Source of the DNA: Limnobaculum allomyrinae
GTDB lineage: Bacteria; Pseudomonadota; Gammaproteobacteria; Enterobacterales; Enterobacteriaceae
Assembly: GCF_016649425.1 (NCBI RefSeq)
Contig: NZ_JADRCR010000008.1
Location: 1-64,000, forward strand
Reading direction: 5' to 3'
DNA length: 64,000 bases
The translations under genes and the position numbers were made by a program. This document shows, piece by piece, positions 51,416 through 62,275 of this stretch (positions are counted from its first letter, which is position 1; each line of letters opens with the position of its first letter). The notes beneath the pieces were generated by a model. It did no database searches and was not told the origin of the DNA. It saw nothing but the letters and a program-made list of their open reading frames with translations.

Positions 51416-51852
51416 CAGGCGTGCTTCCTGTAGTGATTGCCCGGAAAAGTGCAGCTATCGGGAGTGTGGTTCTCCATAGAAAGATATTCCTTATCATCAG
51501 TTTTATCGCCAGGTTTCATATTTGAAGTGTTGTATCACGCAGGGGCTGAGGAGGAGGGTAAGCCCGTAAACGCTGACGTCCGAACAATTATTATACTCAA
51601 CAGTGAGCATTTATTGCAGATGAATTTTGCGATCGGGACAAACTTATTTTTCATCAGATAAATTTTTTCAATTGTTATAGTTTCATCAAGATAATATTAT
51701 TTAAGTCTTTTATATGAAAACTTAGTCAAATGTGTGGTGTTTACTTATTTATTTTGCAGGATAGAATGGTAAGACGGTGGTTTTAGCCTTACAAATAACA
51801 ATATTTTTATAAACGTCAGGCTTTTTTTAGTTGTTTAAAGGAATAAACAAAA
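51416..51852. other. Divergent gap between the antiporter and the AEC carrier
   Basis: About 440 bases, AT-rich after 51590. No gene is supported. Near its right end AGCCT and AGGCT with seven T (up to about 51828) could form a terminator-like hairpin, but its loop of about 28 bases is long. AAAGGA before 51853 is the carrier's ribosome site. Confidence 0.5.
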
Positions 51853-52812
51853 ATGATGTCATGGGAAACATGGAGCTTCGCTTTTAGCGTAACGGTTCCT
51901 ACCTTATTAATGATGATGCTGGGCGTTTTCTTGCGGCATCTTCGCCTGATTGACGATCAATTTTGCGATACCGCCAGTAGAGTCGTATTTAATATCGCAT
52001 TGCCTTGCCTGCTATTTTTCAGTATTGCGGGCAATCATGAAGACTTCCAAAATCATTTCCCTATGATGATGCATGCTGCCATTGGAACAATTGGTAGCTT
52101 TTTATTGCTGGAGCTGGTTGCGCCTTATCTGGTTAAAGATCGCAGAGAAAGAGGGATCTTTGTTCAGGGCGGTTTTCGGGGAAACGCGGCAATATTAGGT
52201 GTTGCATACGCTTCAATGGCATTTGGTAGCGAAGGCGTCTCTGTTGCATCATTCTATATTGTGGTAACGGTGATTCTGTATAACGTCTTGTCAGTGATTA
52301 CCCTGGCCCGTAGTTTATCAACCGGCCCTAATGGCAGACCCAGCTTTGCCAGTATTATTCGGGGCGTAGTAACTAATCCGTTGATTATTGGTATTCTGTT
52401 GGCATTGCCATTCTCTGTTTTTGCTATCCCTATTCCTGGTGTATTAACCAAGACCGGTAACTATATCTCTGGTATAGCGCTACCGCTGGCACTGTTATGT
52501 ACCGGTGCCAGTCTGGATTTTCGTGCTATGTTCCGTTCATCGAATGTTGCAATGCTCTCCTGTGTTGCCCGGGTTCTGGTGGTTCCACTACTGCTGTTTT
52601 TAGGCGGATGGTTATACGGCTTCCGTGGCGCACCGTTAGGGGTTATATTTTTACTGTCGGCTACGCCGACGGCAGCAGCCAGCTATGTTATGGCGCGGGC
52701 AATGGGGGGAAACCCTACCTTAGCGGCTAACATTATTGCGCTGACCACTCTGACATCATTTTTCACCACTGCTCTCGGTTTGCTGTTGTTAAGAGGGAGT
52801 GGGTTGGTTTAG
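51853..52812 (+). CDS. AEC-family auxin-efflux-type transporter
   Basis: A 319-residue inner-membrane carrier with about ten hydrophobic helices in two halves, as in the auxin efflux carrier (AEC) family. Typical stretches are VVFNIALPCLLFFSIAG near the start and FLLSATPTAAASYVMARAMGG near the end. Bacterial members move malonate, malate or other carboxylates; substrate unknown here. Two ATGs in a row open the frame. yfgJ follows after 12 bases on the same strand. Confidence 0.87.
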   Translation: MMSWETWSFAFSVTVPTLLMMMLGVFLRHLRLIDDQFCDTASRVVFNIALPCLLFFSIAGNHEDFQNHFPMMMHAAIGTIGSFLLLELVAPYLVKDRRERGIFVQGGFRGNAAILGVAYASMAFGSEGVSVASFYIVVTVILYNVLSVITLARSLSTGPNGRPSFASIIRGVVTNPLIIGILLALPFSVFAIPIPGVLTKTGNYISGIALPLALLCTGASLDFRAMFRSSNVAMLSCVARVLVVPLLLFLGGWLYGFRGAPLGVIFLLSATPTAAASYVMARAMGGNPTLAANIIALTTLTSFFTTALGLLLLRGSGLV

Positions 52813-52824
52813 CGAGGAACCCAT

Positions 52825-53058
52825 ATGGATGCTCTCTGTCCCCACTGTCACCGCTCGATGCTCTGGAAACAGGGCAATACTTTCTATTGTGAAGGGTGTC
52901 GTAAGGCTTATCAGCAGATCGCCCTTTGCCCTGATTGCAATAAACCACTGGAAAAAATGCAGGCCTGCGGCGCGGTAGATTACTTTTGCCAACATGGGCA
53001 TGGCTTGATATCGAAGAAGCGGATTACATTGCAGTATGTTGAAGATAAGCCATCTTAA
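52825..53058 (+). CDS. yfgJ: Zinc-ribbon protein YfgJ
   Basis: A 77-residue cytosolic protein with three Cys-x-x-Cys knuckles (LCPHC, YCEGC, LCPDC) and a fourth Cys/His-rich stretch (ACGAVDYFCQHGHGLISKKR), nearly the same as the end of E. coli YfgJ. Function is unknown. It has GAGGAAC before the ATG and probably shares a transcript with the AEC carrier. It converges on xseA. Confidence 0.92.
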   Translation: MDALCPHCHRSMLWKQGNTFYCEGCRKAYQQIALCPDCNKPLEKMQACGAVDYFCQHGHGLISKKRITLQYVEDKPS

Positions 53059-53158
53059 TTTTGATGGGTATTCTGGCCGTAATAGCTAACAGCAAATATC
53101 ATCAACGTGTCCGGTCGGGAAAGTTCGGTATTTAATTTCAGAGAGCTGAAGGTATGGC

Positions 53159-54517
53159 TTAAGGCTTATTATTTGTTGAATAAACACCACTGACCTGACT
53201 TTCAATCCAACCATCGCTCAGGCGAGTTTTCAGCGTATCACCGGTTTTTACCTGTTTTGACTTTTTCAGCGTTTTTCCATCGGCTGCGGTGGTGACGCTA
53301 TAACCTCTGGCCAGAGTTGCCAATGGACTGACTGCTTCCAGCTGTGAATAACCAACGCTAAAACGTTGACGGGCGGCATTGAGCTGACGTTCCAGCGCTT
53401 GTTGCAACTGGTATTGATACTGTTGCAGTTGCTGCTGATAACGGTGAACTTTAACCTGCGGTTGGGTATGCAATAAACGCTGCTGTAAACGTTCTGTCTG
53501 GCGACTGGCTAAACGCAGGCGGGTTTGCATTCCTTCTTCCAATCGATTTTGCAGTTTTAATAACGCTGTTTGTTGGCGGGATAATCTTAACTGTGGATGT
53601 TGCTGTTGCAGCCGGCTGTCCTGGCGGGTAAGGCGCTGGCGCAAATGGGTCAGATAATAATCCATCGCCATTTCTAACCGCTGTTGTTGCGACTGTAAAC
53701 GACGAATTAACTCAGGCTGATTGCGACTGATAAGCTCTGCCGCCGCCGATGGCGTAGGGGCACGCAAATCTGCAACAAAGTCAGCAATAGTCACATCGGT
53801 TTCATGACCCACGGCGCTGACAACAGGAATCTGACTGTTAAAAATAGCGCGGGCAACCAGCTCTTCGTTAAAACACCAGAGATCTTCCAGAGATCCGCCG
53901 CCGCGACCGACAATCAACACATCACATTCATTGCGCTGATTGGCCAGCTCAATGGTTCGGGCAATTTGTAATGTGGCTTCATTCCCCTGCACCATGGTTG
54001 GGTAGATGATCACCGGCAGTGACGGATCGCGCCGCTGAAGGATCTGCAACATATCGTGCAGCGCTGCGCCGGAAGCCGAGGTAATAATACCAATGCAGGT
54101 TGCCGGAGAAGGAAGAGGGCGTTTACGTGCCGGATTGAATAACCCTTCATCAGACAAGCGCTGTTTAAGCTGCTCAAATCGCTGTTGTAATAAACCATCA
54201 CCGGCGGGCTGCATGCTTTCGGCAATTAGCTGATAGTCACCGCGCGGTTCATACAGCGTTATCGATGCCCGTACTAAAACCTGTTGGCCATTTTGTGGCT
54301 GGAAGGTGGTTTTGCGGTTAGCGGTACGAAACATCGCACAACGTACCTGGGCTCTATCGTCTTTTAGTGTGAAATACCAGTGACCAGAAGAGGGCTGAGA
54401 GAAGTTAGAAATCTCGGCGGATAGCCATATTTGACCCATCTCCATTTCCAATAGCTGACGAACCGTCTGATTTAAACGGCTAACGGTAAAGATTGGAGGA
54501 GATGAAGGTAGCGACAT
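53159..54517 (-). CDS. xseA: Exonuclease VII large subunit
   Basis: A 452-residue subunit of the single-strand exonuclease VII. The N-terminal OB fold ([14 protein letters not shown]...[10 protein letters not shown]) is followed by the catalytic domain with [14 protein letters not shown] and [15 protein letters not shown], then a long Gln/Arg/Leu-rich coiled coil (about 260-400) and a short tail. Partner xseB is not in the window. Divergent from guaB with 174 bases between. Confidence 0.96.
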   Translation of the reverse strand: MSLPSSPPIFTVSRLNQTVRQLLEMEMGQIWLSAEISNFSQPSSGHWYFTLKDDRAQVRCAMFRTANRKTTFQPQNGQQVLVRASITLYEPRGDYQLIAESMQPAGDGLLQQRFEQLKQRLSDEGLFNPARKRPLPSPATCIGIITSASGAALHDMLQILQRRDPSLPVIIYPTMVQGNEATLQIARTIELANQRNECDVLIVGRGGGSLEDLWCFNEELVARAIFNSQIPVVSAVGHETDVTIADFVADLRAPTPSAAAELISRNQPELIRRLQSQQQRLEMAMDYYLTHLRQRLTRQDSRLQQQHPQLRLSRQQTALLKLQNRLEEGMQTRLRLASRQTERLQQRLLHTQPQVKVHRYQQQLQQYQYQLQQALERQLNAARQRFSVGYSQLEAVSPLATLARGYSVTTAADGKTLKKSKQVKTGDTLKTRLSDGWIESQVSGVYSTNNKP

Positions 54518-54596
54518 AATGTGACGAAGATCAAACTCGATAACGGCGACTTAATTAGTCGATACTACATAGCTATACGCGCTAATCAAGTTTTTT

Positions 54597-54625
54597 TTGA
54601 AAAAAGTATGGTGTGGAGGTATATA
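54597..54625 (+). promoter_or_regulatory. Predicted guaB promoter
   Basis: TTGAAA (54597-54602), a spacer of exactly 17, and TATATA (54620-54625). It is 66 bases before the guaB start. A PurR box is not obvious in this gap. Confidence 0.65.
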
Positions 54626-54691
54626 TCTCTGTATACTTCCTCGGCAATATTTTATCTGTTTCTAAACCCCTAACCCGGTGAGATATTGCCC

Positions 54692-56161
54692 ATGCTACGT
54701 ATTGCTAAAGAAGCCCTGACATTTGACGACGTTCTGCTCGTCCCTGCACACTCCACGGTATTACCTAATACTGCCGAATTATCAACGATGTTGACCTCAA
54801 CAATTCGTTTAAACATTCCTATGCTGTCTGCCGCTATGGATACCGTTACTGAAGCCAGCCTGGCAATCGCTCTGGCACAAGAAGGCGGTATCGGTTTTAT
54901 TCATAAAAATATGTCAATTGAACGCCAGGCGGAAGAAGTTCGTCGGGTGAAAAGACATGAAAGCGGCATCGTTAGCGATCCTATTACCGTAACGCCGGAA
55001 ACTACCGTTCGTGAAGTTAAAGAACTGGCGTTGATTAATGGCTTTGCCGGTTACCCGGTGGTGGCTCAAAATAACGAATTGGTAGGTATTATCACCGGTC
55101 GTGACGTGCGTTTTGTGACTGACCTTAACCAACCGGTTAGCGCATGGATGACGCCAAAAGAGCGTCTGGTAACGGTGAATGAAACCGAAGCGACCGATCG
55201 TGAAACCGTATTCCAGAAAATGCATGAAAAGCGCGTAGAGAAAGCGCTGGTGGTTGACGATAAATTCCATCTGCGCGGTATGATTACGGTTAAAGATTTC
55301 CAGAAAGCCGAACGTAAACCTAACGCCTGTAAAGACGAGCTGGGCCGTTTACGTGTAGGTGCTGCTGTTGGTGCCGGTGCCGGTAATGAAGAGCGTGTAG
55401 CTGCACTGGTTGAGGCTGGTGTTGATGTTCTGCTGATTGACTCCTCTCATGGTCATTCTGAAGGGGTATTACAACGCATTCGTGAAACTCGCGCCGCGTA
55501 TCCTGACTTACAGATTATTGGTGGCAACGTGGCGACCTCTGCGGGTGCTCTGGCGCTGGCTCAGGCTGGTGTTAACGCGGTGAAAGTAGGTATTGGCCCT
55601 GGTTCCATCTGTACTACCCGTATCGTTACCGGTGTGGGTGTACCACAAATTACGGCTATTGCTGATGCGGTGGAAGCGGTTGGTCATTTAGGTATTCCGG
55701 TGATTGCCGACGGCGGTATTCGCTTCTCTGGTGATATTGCCAAAGCCATTGCTGCCGGTGCGTCCTGTGTCATGGTCGGTTCGATGTTAGCCGGTACTGA
55801 AGAGTCTCCGGGTGAAATCGAACTGTATCAGGGCCGCTCTTTCAAATCTTATCGCGGTATGGGATCGCTGGGTGCGATGTCTAAAGGTTCTTCTGACCGT
55901 TACTTCCAGACCGATAATGCGGCAGACAAATTAGTACCGGAAGGTATTGAAGGCCGTGTGGCTTATAAAGGCCTGTTGAAAGTGATTATTCACCAACAAA
56001 TGGGTGGATTACGCTCTTGTATGGGGCTGACTGGTTGCGGCACCATCGATGAACTGCGCACCAAAGCGGAGTTTGTACGTATCACTGGCGCAGGTATTCA
56101 GGAAAGCCACGTGCATGATGTGACCATCACTAAAGAGTCACCAAACTACCGTATGGGCTAA
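54692..56161 (+). CDS. guaB: IMP dehydrogenase
   Basis: A 489-residue enzyme oxidising IMP to XMP, the committed step to GMP. The catalytic barrel has the Cys loop [13 protein letters not shown] and the flap region; two CBS domains are inserted at about residues 95-205. The ATG at 54692 gives the family start [16 protein letters not shown], with GGTGAG eight bases upstream. guaA follows after 158 bases. Confidence 0.97.
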   Translation: MLRIAKEALTFDDVLLVPAHSTVLPNTAELSTMLTSTIRLNIPMLSAAMDTVTEASLAIALAQEGGIGFIHKNMSIERQAEEVRRVKRHESGIVSDPITVTPETTVREVKELALINGFAGYPVVAQNNELVGIITGRDVRFVTDLNQPVSAWMTPKERLVTVNETEATDRETVFQKMHEKRVEKALVVDDKFHLRGMITVKDFQKAERKPNACKDELGRLRVGAAVGAGAGNEERVAALVEAGVDVLLIDSSHGHSEGVLQRIRETRAAYPDLQIIGGNVATSAGALALAQAGVNAVKVGIGPGSICTTRIVTGVGVPQITAIADAVEAVGHLGIPVIADGGIRFSGDIAKAIAAGASCVMVGSMLAGTEESPGEIELYQGRSFKSYRGMGSLGAMSKGSSDRYFQTDNAADKLVPEGIEGRVAYKGLLKVIIHQQMGGLRSCMGLTGCGTIDELRTKAEFVRITGAGIQESHVHDVTITKESPNYRMG

Positions 56162-56319
56162 TTCAGATTTCTTCTGAATGCCAATAAATTGAAGCGGGAG
56201 TGTGAGTTATCCACATTCACCTCTCGTATTCTTCTTGCCAACAACGCTATAATACCGGGCAATTTCTTCTTGTCCGGTCTGCTATCAGGCCTCACATTAC
56301 CGTTTTTGGAAAGCGATAC

Positions 56320-57897
56320 ATGTCAAAAAACATTCATCAGCAACGCATTCTGATTCTGGATTTTGGTTCTCAGTACACTCAGTTAATTGCCCGCCGCGTC
56401 CGTGAAATCGGCGTTTATTGCGAACTCTGGGCATGGGACGTCAGCGAAGCGCAAATTCGTGAATTCAATCCAACCGGCATTATCTTGTCCGGCAGTCCGG
56501 AAAGCACCACCGAAGCCGGTAGCCCGCGCGCACCGGAATATGTATTTAACGCCGGTATTCCTGTTCTGGGTATCTGCTATGGTATGCAAACCATGGCAAT
56601 GCAGTTAGGTGGCAAAGTTCAGGGCTCTGACGAGCGTGAATTTGGTTACGCTAAGGTTGATATCATTAATGACAGCGAATTTGTGCGCGATATCCGCGAC
56701 TCTCTGTCAGCAGAAGGTAAACCACAGTTAGACGTGTGGATGAGCCATGGCGATAAAGTTACCGCGATTCCTGCCGGTTTTACTGCCGTTGCCAGCACCG
56801 ATACCTGTCCGTTTGCTATTATGGCAAACGAAGAAAAACATTTTTACGGTCTGCAGTTCCATCCAGAGGTGACTCACACCAATCAGGGACTACGCCTGTT
56901 AAAACGTTTTGTGCTGGATATTTGTGGCTGCGAAGTGCTGTGGACGCCTGCATCAATTATTGATGACGCTATCGAACGTATTCGCCAGCAAGTGGGTGAA
57001 GATGAAGTTATTCTTGGCCTGTCCGGCGGCGTTGATTCATCAGTAACCGCGATGCTGTTGCATCGTGCTATCGGCAAGCGTTTAACCTGCGTATTTGTGG
57101 ATAACGGTCTGCTGCGTCTGAATGAAGCAGAGCAGGTGATGGATATGTTTGGTGACCGCTTTGGCCTGAACATTGTTCACGTACCTGCGGAGCAGCGCTT
57201 CCTGAGCGCGTTGGCTGGTATTAACGATCCGGAAGCCAAACGTAAAGTGATCGGCCGCGTGTTTGTGGAAGTGTTTGATGAAGAAGCATCGAAACAAACT
57301 AACGTGAAGTGGCTGGCACAGGGCACCATCTATCCTGACGTGATTGAATCTGCCGCTTCTGCGACAGGTAAAGCTCACGTGATTAAGTCTCACCACAATG
57401 TGGGCGGCTTGCCGGAAGAGATGAAGATGGGGCTGGTGGAGCCGCTGAAAGAGCTGTTTAAGGATGAAGTGCGTAAGATCGGTTTAGAGCTGGGCTTACC
57501 GTACGACATGCTGTACCGCCATCCATTCCCGGGCCCAGGCTTAGGGGTTCGCGTGCTGGGCGAAGTGAAGAAAGAGTACTGCGATTTGCTGCGTCGTGCT
57601 GACGCCATTTTTATTGAAGAGCTGCATAAAGCAGATTTGTACAATAAAGTTAGTCAGGCATTCACCGTGTTCTTACCGGTTCGCTCGGTTGGCGTCATGG
57701 GTGATGGTCGTAAGTATGACTGGGTTGTTTCGCTGCGTGCAGTGGAAACCATCGACTTTATGACCGCTCACTGGGCGCATTTACCGTATGATTTCCTTGG
57801 TCGGGTTTCTAACCGGATTATCAATGAAGTGAATGGTATTTCTCGTGTGGTTTATGATATTTCGGGTAAACCGCCGGCGACGATTGAGTGGGAATAA
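56320..57897 (+). CDS. guaA: GMP synthase (glutamine-hydrolysing)
   Basis: A 525-residue enzyme aminating XMP to GMP. The class I glutaminase has Cys86 (GICYGMQ) and the His and Glu of QFHPEVTHT; the synthetase has the PP-loop [10 protein letters not shown] and the C-terminal dimerisation domain (ends PPATIEWE). Same length as the E. coli enzyme. It completes the guaBA pair. Confidence 0.97.
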   Translation: MSKNIHQQRILILDFGSQYTQLIARRVREIGVYCELWAWDVSEAQIREFNPTGIILSGSPESTTEAGSPRAPEYVFNAGIPVLGICYGMQTMAMQLGGKVQGSDEREFGYAKVDIINDSEFVRDIRDSLSAEGKPQLDVWMSHGDKVTAIPAGFTAVASTDTCPFAIMANEEKHFYGLQFHPEVTHTNQGLRLLKRFVLDICGCEVLWTPASIIDDAIERIRQQVGEDEVILGLSGGVDSSVTAMLLHRAIGKRLTCVFVDNGLLRLNEAEQVMDMFGDRFGLNIVHVPAEQRFLSALAGINDPEAKRKVIGRVFVEVFDEEASKQTNVKWLAQGTIYPDVIESAASATGKAHVIKSHHNVGGLPEEMKMGLVEPLKELFKDEVRKIGLELGLPYDMLYRHPFPGPGLGVRVLGEVKKEYCDLLRRADAIFIEELHKADLYNKVSQAFTVFLPVRSVGVMGDGRKYDWVVSLRAVETIDFMTAHWAHLPYDFLGRVSNRIINEVNGISRVVYDISGKPPATIEWE

Positions 57898-57929
57898 GCA
57901 TTTAGCCCGGCTTAATAGCTAATAAATCA

Positions 57930-57964
57930 AACCCAGTTATCTCAACAGATTAACTGGGTTTTTT
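57930..57964 (+). terminator. Rho-independent terminator of guaBA
   Basis: AACCCAGTTA and TAACTGGGTT form a perfect 10-base stem, 11-base loop, and T run. Confidence 0.9.
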
Positions 57965-58008
57965 ATTGGTTAAAACAACGATAACTTCAGTCTTGGTAAC
58001 CGCATCTT

Positions 58009-58758
58009 TTATTTTTTAAGTATTCTTTTTAAATAAGCCATATCCAACAAATTCACTGTTTCAAACTTTCCCTGATAAAACACGCCAAAGTTATTGAAGA
58101 CACAAGGTAGTTCCTTAGCTTTTTGTAGCGTATCTACATGAATGAAGGCGGCTGGAATGCCGTTCATTTCACAATACTGTTTTATCGTCTCGATATTTTG
58201 ATAGATATACGGGCATTGCATGTCGTAATAAATTGTCAGCGCTTTACTTTCAATTGCTGATTTTTTAACATGTTGCGCGAACTTTGGTGTTGTTCCGTCA
58301 AAAGAAAGTGCAAGTAATTCATATCCATTATCAGTGGTATCAACAACCTCAAAGCCGTATTTTTTCACAAAGGATTGGTCAGAAAGCCAGGATTTTTGTT
58401 TTTTTGCTCCGAGCATACAGATGCCGGATTTTCCCTTTGCTTTGGCATCAGACAAACAATACTCCATCAGGGCTTTTCCATAGCCTTTTCCTTTATGACT
58501 ACCGGAAATCCATAGACAATACAGGTAATAATAGTTGTCACCCGTTATCGGAACCCAGGCTGTTTCAAGAGGAGCATATTCAATAAAAACAGTCGCTTTT
58601 TCATTTAGCTTTCTAAATACATGGCCTTCATTTAACCGCTCAGAAAGCCATTGTCGCTTGGCATCAATACCCGGATGGGACTTCTTGCTACGAATAATGC
58701 AGCATAAATGCTCATTGGGAAGGTTTTCTGCTGTTAAGTTTACAAAGTCAGCACTCAT
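58009..58758 (-). CDS. GNAT N-acetyltransferase with C-terminal YoaP domain
   Basis: A 249-residue cytosolic protein in two parts. Residues about 1-150 are a GNAT acetyltransferase, with the acetyl-CoA loop seen in KGKGYGKALMEYCL. Residues about 170-249 match the YoaP-like domain (LTIYYDMQCPYIYQNIETI...GVFYQGKFETVNLLD), a thioredoxin-like fold often fused to GNATs. The substrate is unknown. It is outside the conserved E. coli order, and its lysine- and AT-rich composition differs from guaA, which suggests acquisition. Confidence 0.85.
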   Translation of the reverse strand: MSADFVNLTAENLPNEHLCCIIRSKKSHPGIDAKRQWLSERLNEGHVFRKLNEKATVFIEYAPLETAWVPITGDNYYYLYCLWISGSHKGKGYGKALMEYCLSDAKAKGKSGICMLGAKKQKSWLSDQSFVKKYGFEVVDTTDNGYELLALSFDGTTPKFAQHVKKSAIESKALTIYYDMQCPYIYQNIETIKQYCEMNGIPAAFIHVDTLQKAKELPCVFNNFGVFYQGKFETVNLLDMAYLKRILKK

Positions 58759-58948
58759 GTACGCCTCCGCTTTAAATTTAACCTTTGTTGGTTATTATGC
58801 GGCTAAAAAATCTTAAATATGAATATTTCTTACTGTGCATCTGATTATCGCTTTCGTTAGATCTCCTACACTATTAAGTAGATTTCAGTCGATTTGCTGA
58901 TTTTTTGCAGCAATATTGGCTGCATAAGTATTATTTGGAATTCAATCT

Positions 58949-60136
58949 ATGAATAAACCCCTTATCGTTATCTTTGCGGCAATTTGTCTTAATGCTGCGG
59001 GTATCGGTCTTATTTTTCCTATTTTGCCGCGCCTGCTGGAAGAGGTGACGCACACTCAAAATATCGCACCTTATATCGGTATTATGACTGCGCTTTATGC
59101 GGCAATGCAGTTTGTTTTCGCGCCGGTACTTGGCGCACTGAGTGATAACCTTGGCAGGCGCCCGGTGCTGCTGATTTCCCTGGCCGGAGCGGCAATTGAC
59201 TATGTGATTATGGCGTTTGCTCCCCATCTCTGGATGCTGTTGCTTGGTCGTGCTATTGCCGGGCTGAGCAGCGCTAACATTTCTGTCGCTATGGCTTATA
59301 TCACTGACATTACGCCAGAGGATCAGCGCGCCGGTCGCTTTGGTTTGTTTAACGCCATGTTTGGCATCGGTTTTATCATCGGGCCGGTTCTCGGTGGATT
59401 ACTGGGCGATTATTGGATACGGCTTCCTTTCATTGCGGCGGCACTGCTAAACGCCTGTAACTTTCTGCTGGCACTCTTCGTCCTGCCGGAGTCACGCACG
59501 CCAAACCGTCAAAAAATTAATCTGGCGGCACTTAATCCGCTACGCCCACTGCGCTGGGCTTTTTCAATGAAAGGGATTTTGCCGATTGTGCTGGTGTTCT
59601 TTATTTTAAGTGCGACGGGCGAGGTTTATGGTACCTGTTGGGCACTGTGGGGATTTGATACTTTCCAGTGGAATGGCTTATGGATCGGTCTCTCCCTTGG
59701 TGCTTTCGGTATTTGCCAGACATTGGTGCAGGCGCTATTGCCCGGCCCCGCAACCCGATTATTTGGTGAACGGGGAGCGGTGTTGGTTGGCGTTGCCTGT
59801 TCCTGTGTGGCGCTGGTCATCTTAGCGTTTATCAGTCAGGACTGGATGGTTTTCGCCATTATGCCGCTGTTTGCGCTGGGGGGCATTGGTTCACCGGCGC
59901 TTCAGGCTCTGGCAACCCGACAGGTTGACAAGGACAGTCAGGGGCAGTTTCAGGGCGTGCTGGCATCGGCGGTTAGCCTGGCTTCTGTTGTTGGGCCGCT
60001 GGCGTTCTCAACATTTTACTTTGTGGTTCAGAAGGACTGGCCGGGCGCTATCTGGCTTTCGGTGGTGGTGGTTTATTTCATCGCCATTCCATTGATTATA
60101 TTCAGTACGCGTAAAACCCGTCCGGTGAAGATATAG
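58949..60136 (+). CDS. TetA-like MFS drug:proton antiporter
   Basis: A 395-residue inner-membrane protein with 12 predicted helices. The MFS motif A is in GALSDNLGRRPVLL (residues about 62-75), and ALYAAMQFVFAPVLG and SGDC-like family positions follow the TetA(B) pattern through the chain (GIGLIFPILPRLL, FFILSATGEVYGTCWAL, GGIGSPALQALATRQV). That places it in the TetA/drug:H+ antiporter-1 group. No tetR-like repressor is adjacent, so real tetracycline resistance is not shown; it may export another compound. Divergent from the GNAT gene. Confidence 0.85.
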   Translation: MNKPLIVIFAAICLNAAGIGLIFPILPRLLEEVTHTQNIAPYIGIMTALYAAMQFVFAPVLGALSDNLGRRPVLLISLAGAAIDYVIMAFAPHLWMLLLGRAIAGLSSANISVAMAYITDITPEDQRAGRFGLFNAMFGIGFIIGPVLGGLLGDYWIRLPFIAAALLNACNFLLALFVLPESRTPNRQKINLAALNPLRPLRWAFSMKGILPIVLVFFILSATGEVYGTCWALWGFDTFQWNGLWIGLSLGAFGICQTLVQALLPGPATRLFGERGAVLVGVACSCVALVILAFISQDWMVFAIMPLFALGGIGSPALQALATRQVDKDSQGQFQGVLASAVSLASVVGPLAFSTFYFVVQKDWPGAIWLSVVVVYFIAIPLIIFSTRKTRPVKI

Positions 60137-60246
60137 CGTGAAGCTTTTGAAGTATGGTGGAGACTATATAAACGTTGAAATGTTAAAAATCCACGGGCAC
60201 ATTAGATAGCTTAATAAAACGAAAAAGAAAACGAAGAAGGATCTGC

Positions 60247-61308
60247 GTGATGGCTAAAAAGAAAATGACCTTACCTAAAAATATCAATGAACTGCTGGAA
60301 GCCGGAGATATTGAGGTATTAAAAGCGATTTACGATAGCTGTGAATTGGATGCCCGTGGTGGACTGGGTAAAAGAACGGCATTGAGCCTTTATAAGATAC
60401 CTGATGAGTTAACTCGCTGGTTGGTTGAGCAGGGCGCTGATATTGAAGCGGCAGACAATTATCAGCGAACCGCACTACATGAGCAGGCGGGTACCTGGTG
60501 CGGTAATATTGAATTACTTTTGGCATTGGGGGCAAACATTGAAGCGCAAGACTATCAGAATGCGACCCCGTTACATAAAGCGGCCTGTGCTTACCATGTT
60601 AACCACGTTCAAACATTAATTGCTCATGGTGCCAATATTTACGCTGAAGACAGTATGGGTAGAAGCGCATTGGCTGCCGCGCTTGATCGCTGTCGTAATG
60701 CTGATATTAATCGAATGGCGAGTATCGCAGAGCTTCTGTTAAATGCCGGAAATACGATTACGCCAGAAATGCGAGAGCGTATTACCAGCATCGGTGAAAT
60801 GTTTGAGTTTCATCGTGCTAATTTTTCTAAAGATCATATTGCTGAAGCCGATGCCGGTTTATCAAAGCTGTACCGTTTATTTGATGTTACGCCGGTGGCT
60901 ACACGACAGATGTATGATGGTGTCTCCGATATTATTGTCAGTTCTCCACGCTGGCAGAAGGCGCATCAGGAACTGTGGGATCTGCTGGTTCCTTCCAGCG
61001 GTCATGCCGATACCCTTCAGGGCGAGGTGATTCGCATTACCGGTCGTTTATCTCATGAAATACTGGATAACGGCGGGATGAATTGGGATGCGGATTTTCG
61101 CAAAATGTTGAGTGCTTTGCTGGTCTGTTTTGAATCAGGAAAGGCGCTTGGCGCTGACAAACTGCAAGAAGCCAAAACCATAACCGCTCAAATTAAAGGC
61201 GGTAATGGAGATAAGGATGAGCTTTACCGATTAACCGAGTTTGCGGTTGATTGGGTGAGGTTGAATCCCCGGCCGATGCAGGTTGGGAAGGTGGAGTATC
61301 GGCGGTAA
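60247..61308 (+). CDS. Ankyrin-repeat protein
   Basis: A 353-residue protein without signal peptide. Ankyrin repeats are clear at about residues 45-140 (RTALHEQAGTWCGNIELLLALGANIEAQDYQNATPLHKAA, split over two repeats, then HVQTLIAHGANIYAEDSMGRSAL). The C-terminal half (about 200-353) is helical with no family I recognise. Such proteins bind other proteins; a partner is unknown. It stands 110 bases after the MFS gene and 61 before the AT-rich unknown gene, on the same strand, so the three from 60.2 to 63 kb may be one unit. Confidence 0.8.
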   Translation: MMAKKKMTLPKNINELLEAGDIEVLKAIYDSCELDARGGLGKRTALSLYKIPDELTRWLVEQGADIEAADNYQRTALHEQAGTWCGNIELLLALGANIEAQDYQNATPLHKAACAYHVNHVQTLIAHGANIYAEDSMGRSALAAALDRCRNADINRMASIAELLLNAGNTITPEMRERITSIGEMFEFHRANFSKDHIAEADAGLSKLYRLFDVTPVATRQMYDGVSDIIVSSPRWQKAHQELWDLLVPSSGHADTLQGEVIRITGRLSHEILDNGGMNWDADFRKMLSALLVCFESGKALGADKLQEAKTITAQIKGGNGDKDELYRLTEFAVDWVRLNPRPMQVGKVEYRR

Positions 61309-61369
61309 TAACACCAGATATTTTTCGAAAGATTAGCTGTATGTAAGAACTTAAAGTGAAGGAATACTT

Positions 61370-62197
61370 ATGGGATTAGATGCTTTTGTTCCATGTAATT
61401 GCCTTAAAGAGGGCAAAGCTACACCACCTCCCGTTGACAAGGAATGGATTATTCTGGATGAGGAAGGATATATTCATCTGAATTCAGAGTATTCCGTAGA
61501 TTCTGATTTAGAAGCGAAGATTGATGAATGGAGTTATGAATGTTGTCCTCATCAATTTATGCATATGTCTGAACACATCTGTAATTGGTCTGGCTTAAGG
61601 TCATTTCAGCAGGCTTTAATCAAGCTGGGCATAGAGCATTTCCCCATACTTGGAACACAGCTTCCTAATGTTAATGGCGGAAGCCTTGGGGTCGAAAGTG
61701 TTGAAAAGGCCTTACTTGAACTGGAATTTTTTGAACAAAATATAAAAACGCAATCGAGTCTTTATCTGATAAATGCAGAAGATAGTCAGGCTATATATGA
61801 ATACATTGAGGTATATGGAGGGAGATTTTTATTTTCCAAACCTCATTCTATGGGGTTCAATGTGAATGGACTGTATATCATTGACTCAGAAGATAATATC
61901 TTATTTCAAAGTAAACGTGTTACTCAGAAAGTTTATCTGTATTCGAATTGGATTTGTAAGTTTGCCAGTATATTTAATATAAAGCTCAAACCCGTTCGTA
62001 AAGTTGTCTGGACCGATTTAGATACTGGAAAACAGTTTTATACCCGATGGGGATTATCGTTTAATGATGCGTATCCCAAAGAATTTGCGATAGAAAACCG
62101 CTCTGTTATTTCAGATGATTATCAGTATATTATTCAGTCATTAAGAAAAATATTCCAAATATCTATCGATACCGGAAACTCAGTATATTGGTGCTGA
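61370..62197 (+). CDS. Unrecognised protein with MGLDAFVPCNC start
   Basis: A 275-residue protein I cannot assign. It opens MGLDAFVPCNCLKEGKA, a start I associate with small families of hypothetical proteins, and is acidic with clustered Cys (CNC, ECCPHQF) and His in the first 75 residues (MHMSEHICNWSGL). No membrane helix or signal. The gene is clearly more AT-rich than its neighbours, which suggests transfer. A reasonable guess from context would be an immunity or effector-associated protein, but nothing in the sequence proves it. AAGGAA lies before the ATG. Confidence 0.7.
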   Translation: MGLDAFVPCNCLKEGKATPPPVDKEWIILDEEGYIHLNSEYSVDSDLEAKIDEWSYECCPHQFMHMSEHICNWSGLRSFQQALIKLGIEHFPILGTQLPNVNGGSLGVESVEKALLELEFFEQNIKTQSSLYLINAEDSQAIYEYIEVYGGRFLFSKPHSMGFNVNGLYIIDSEDNILFQSKRVTQKVYLYSNWICKFASIFNIKLKPVRKVVWTDLDTGKQFYTRWGLSFNDAYPKEFAIENRSVISDDYQYIIQSLRKIFQISIDTGNSVYWC

Positions 62198-62275
62198 TGT
62201 TATTTTAACGGGTTATTACCTGCAAATAATTGGGCCGTAAGATGAGATTAATATTATTGGGTTAGAGGGTATTTT

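Noticed and set aside
51790-51828. Terminator-like AGCCT/AGGCT plus T run before the AEC carrier
   Set aside because: Stem of only five bases with a loop of about 28; no upstream gene on that strand needs a terminator, so not listed as a feature.
58949-60136. Naming the MFS gene as a tetracycline-resistance determinant
   Set aside because: Only family-level similarity by eye and no adjacent tetR; resistance is not shown.
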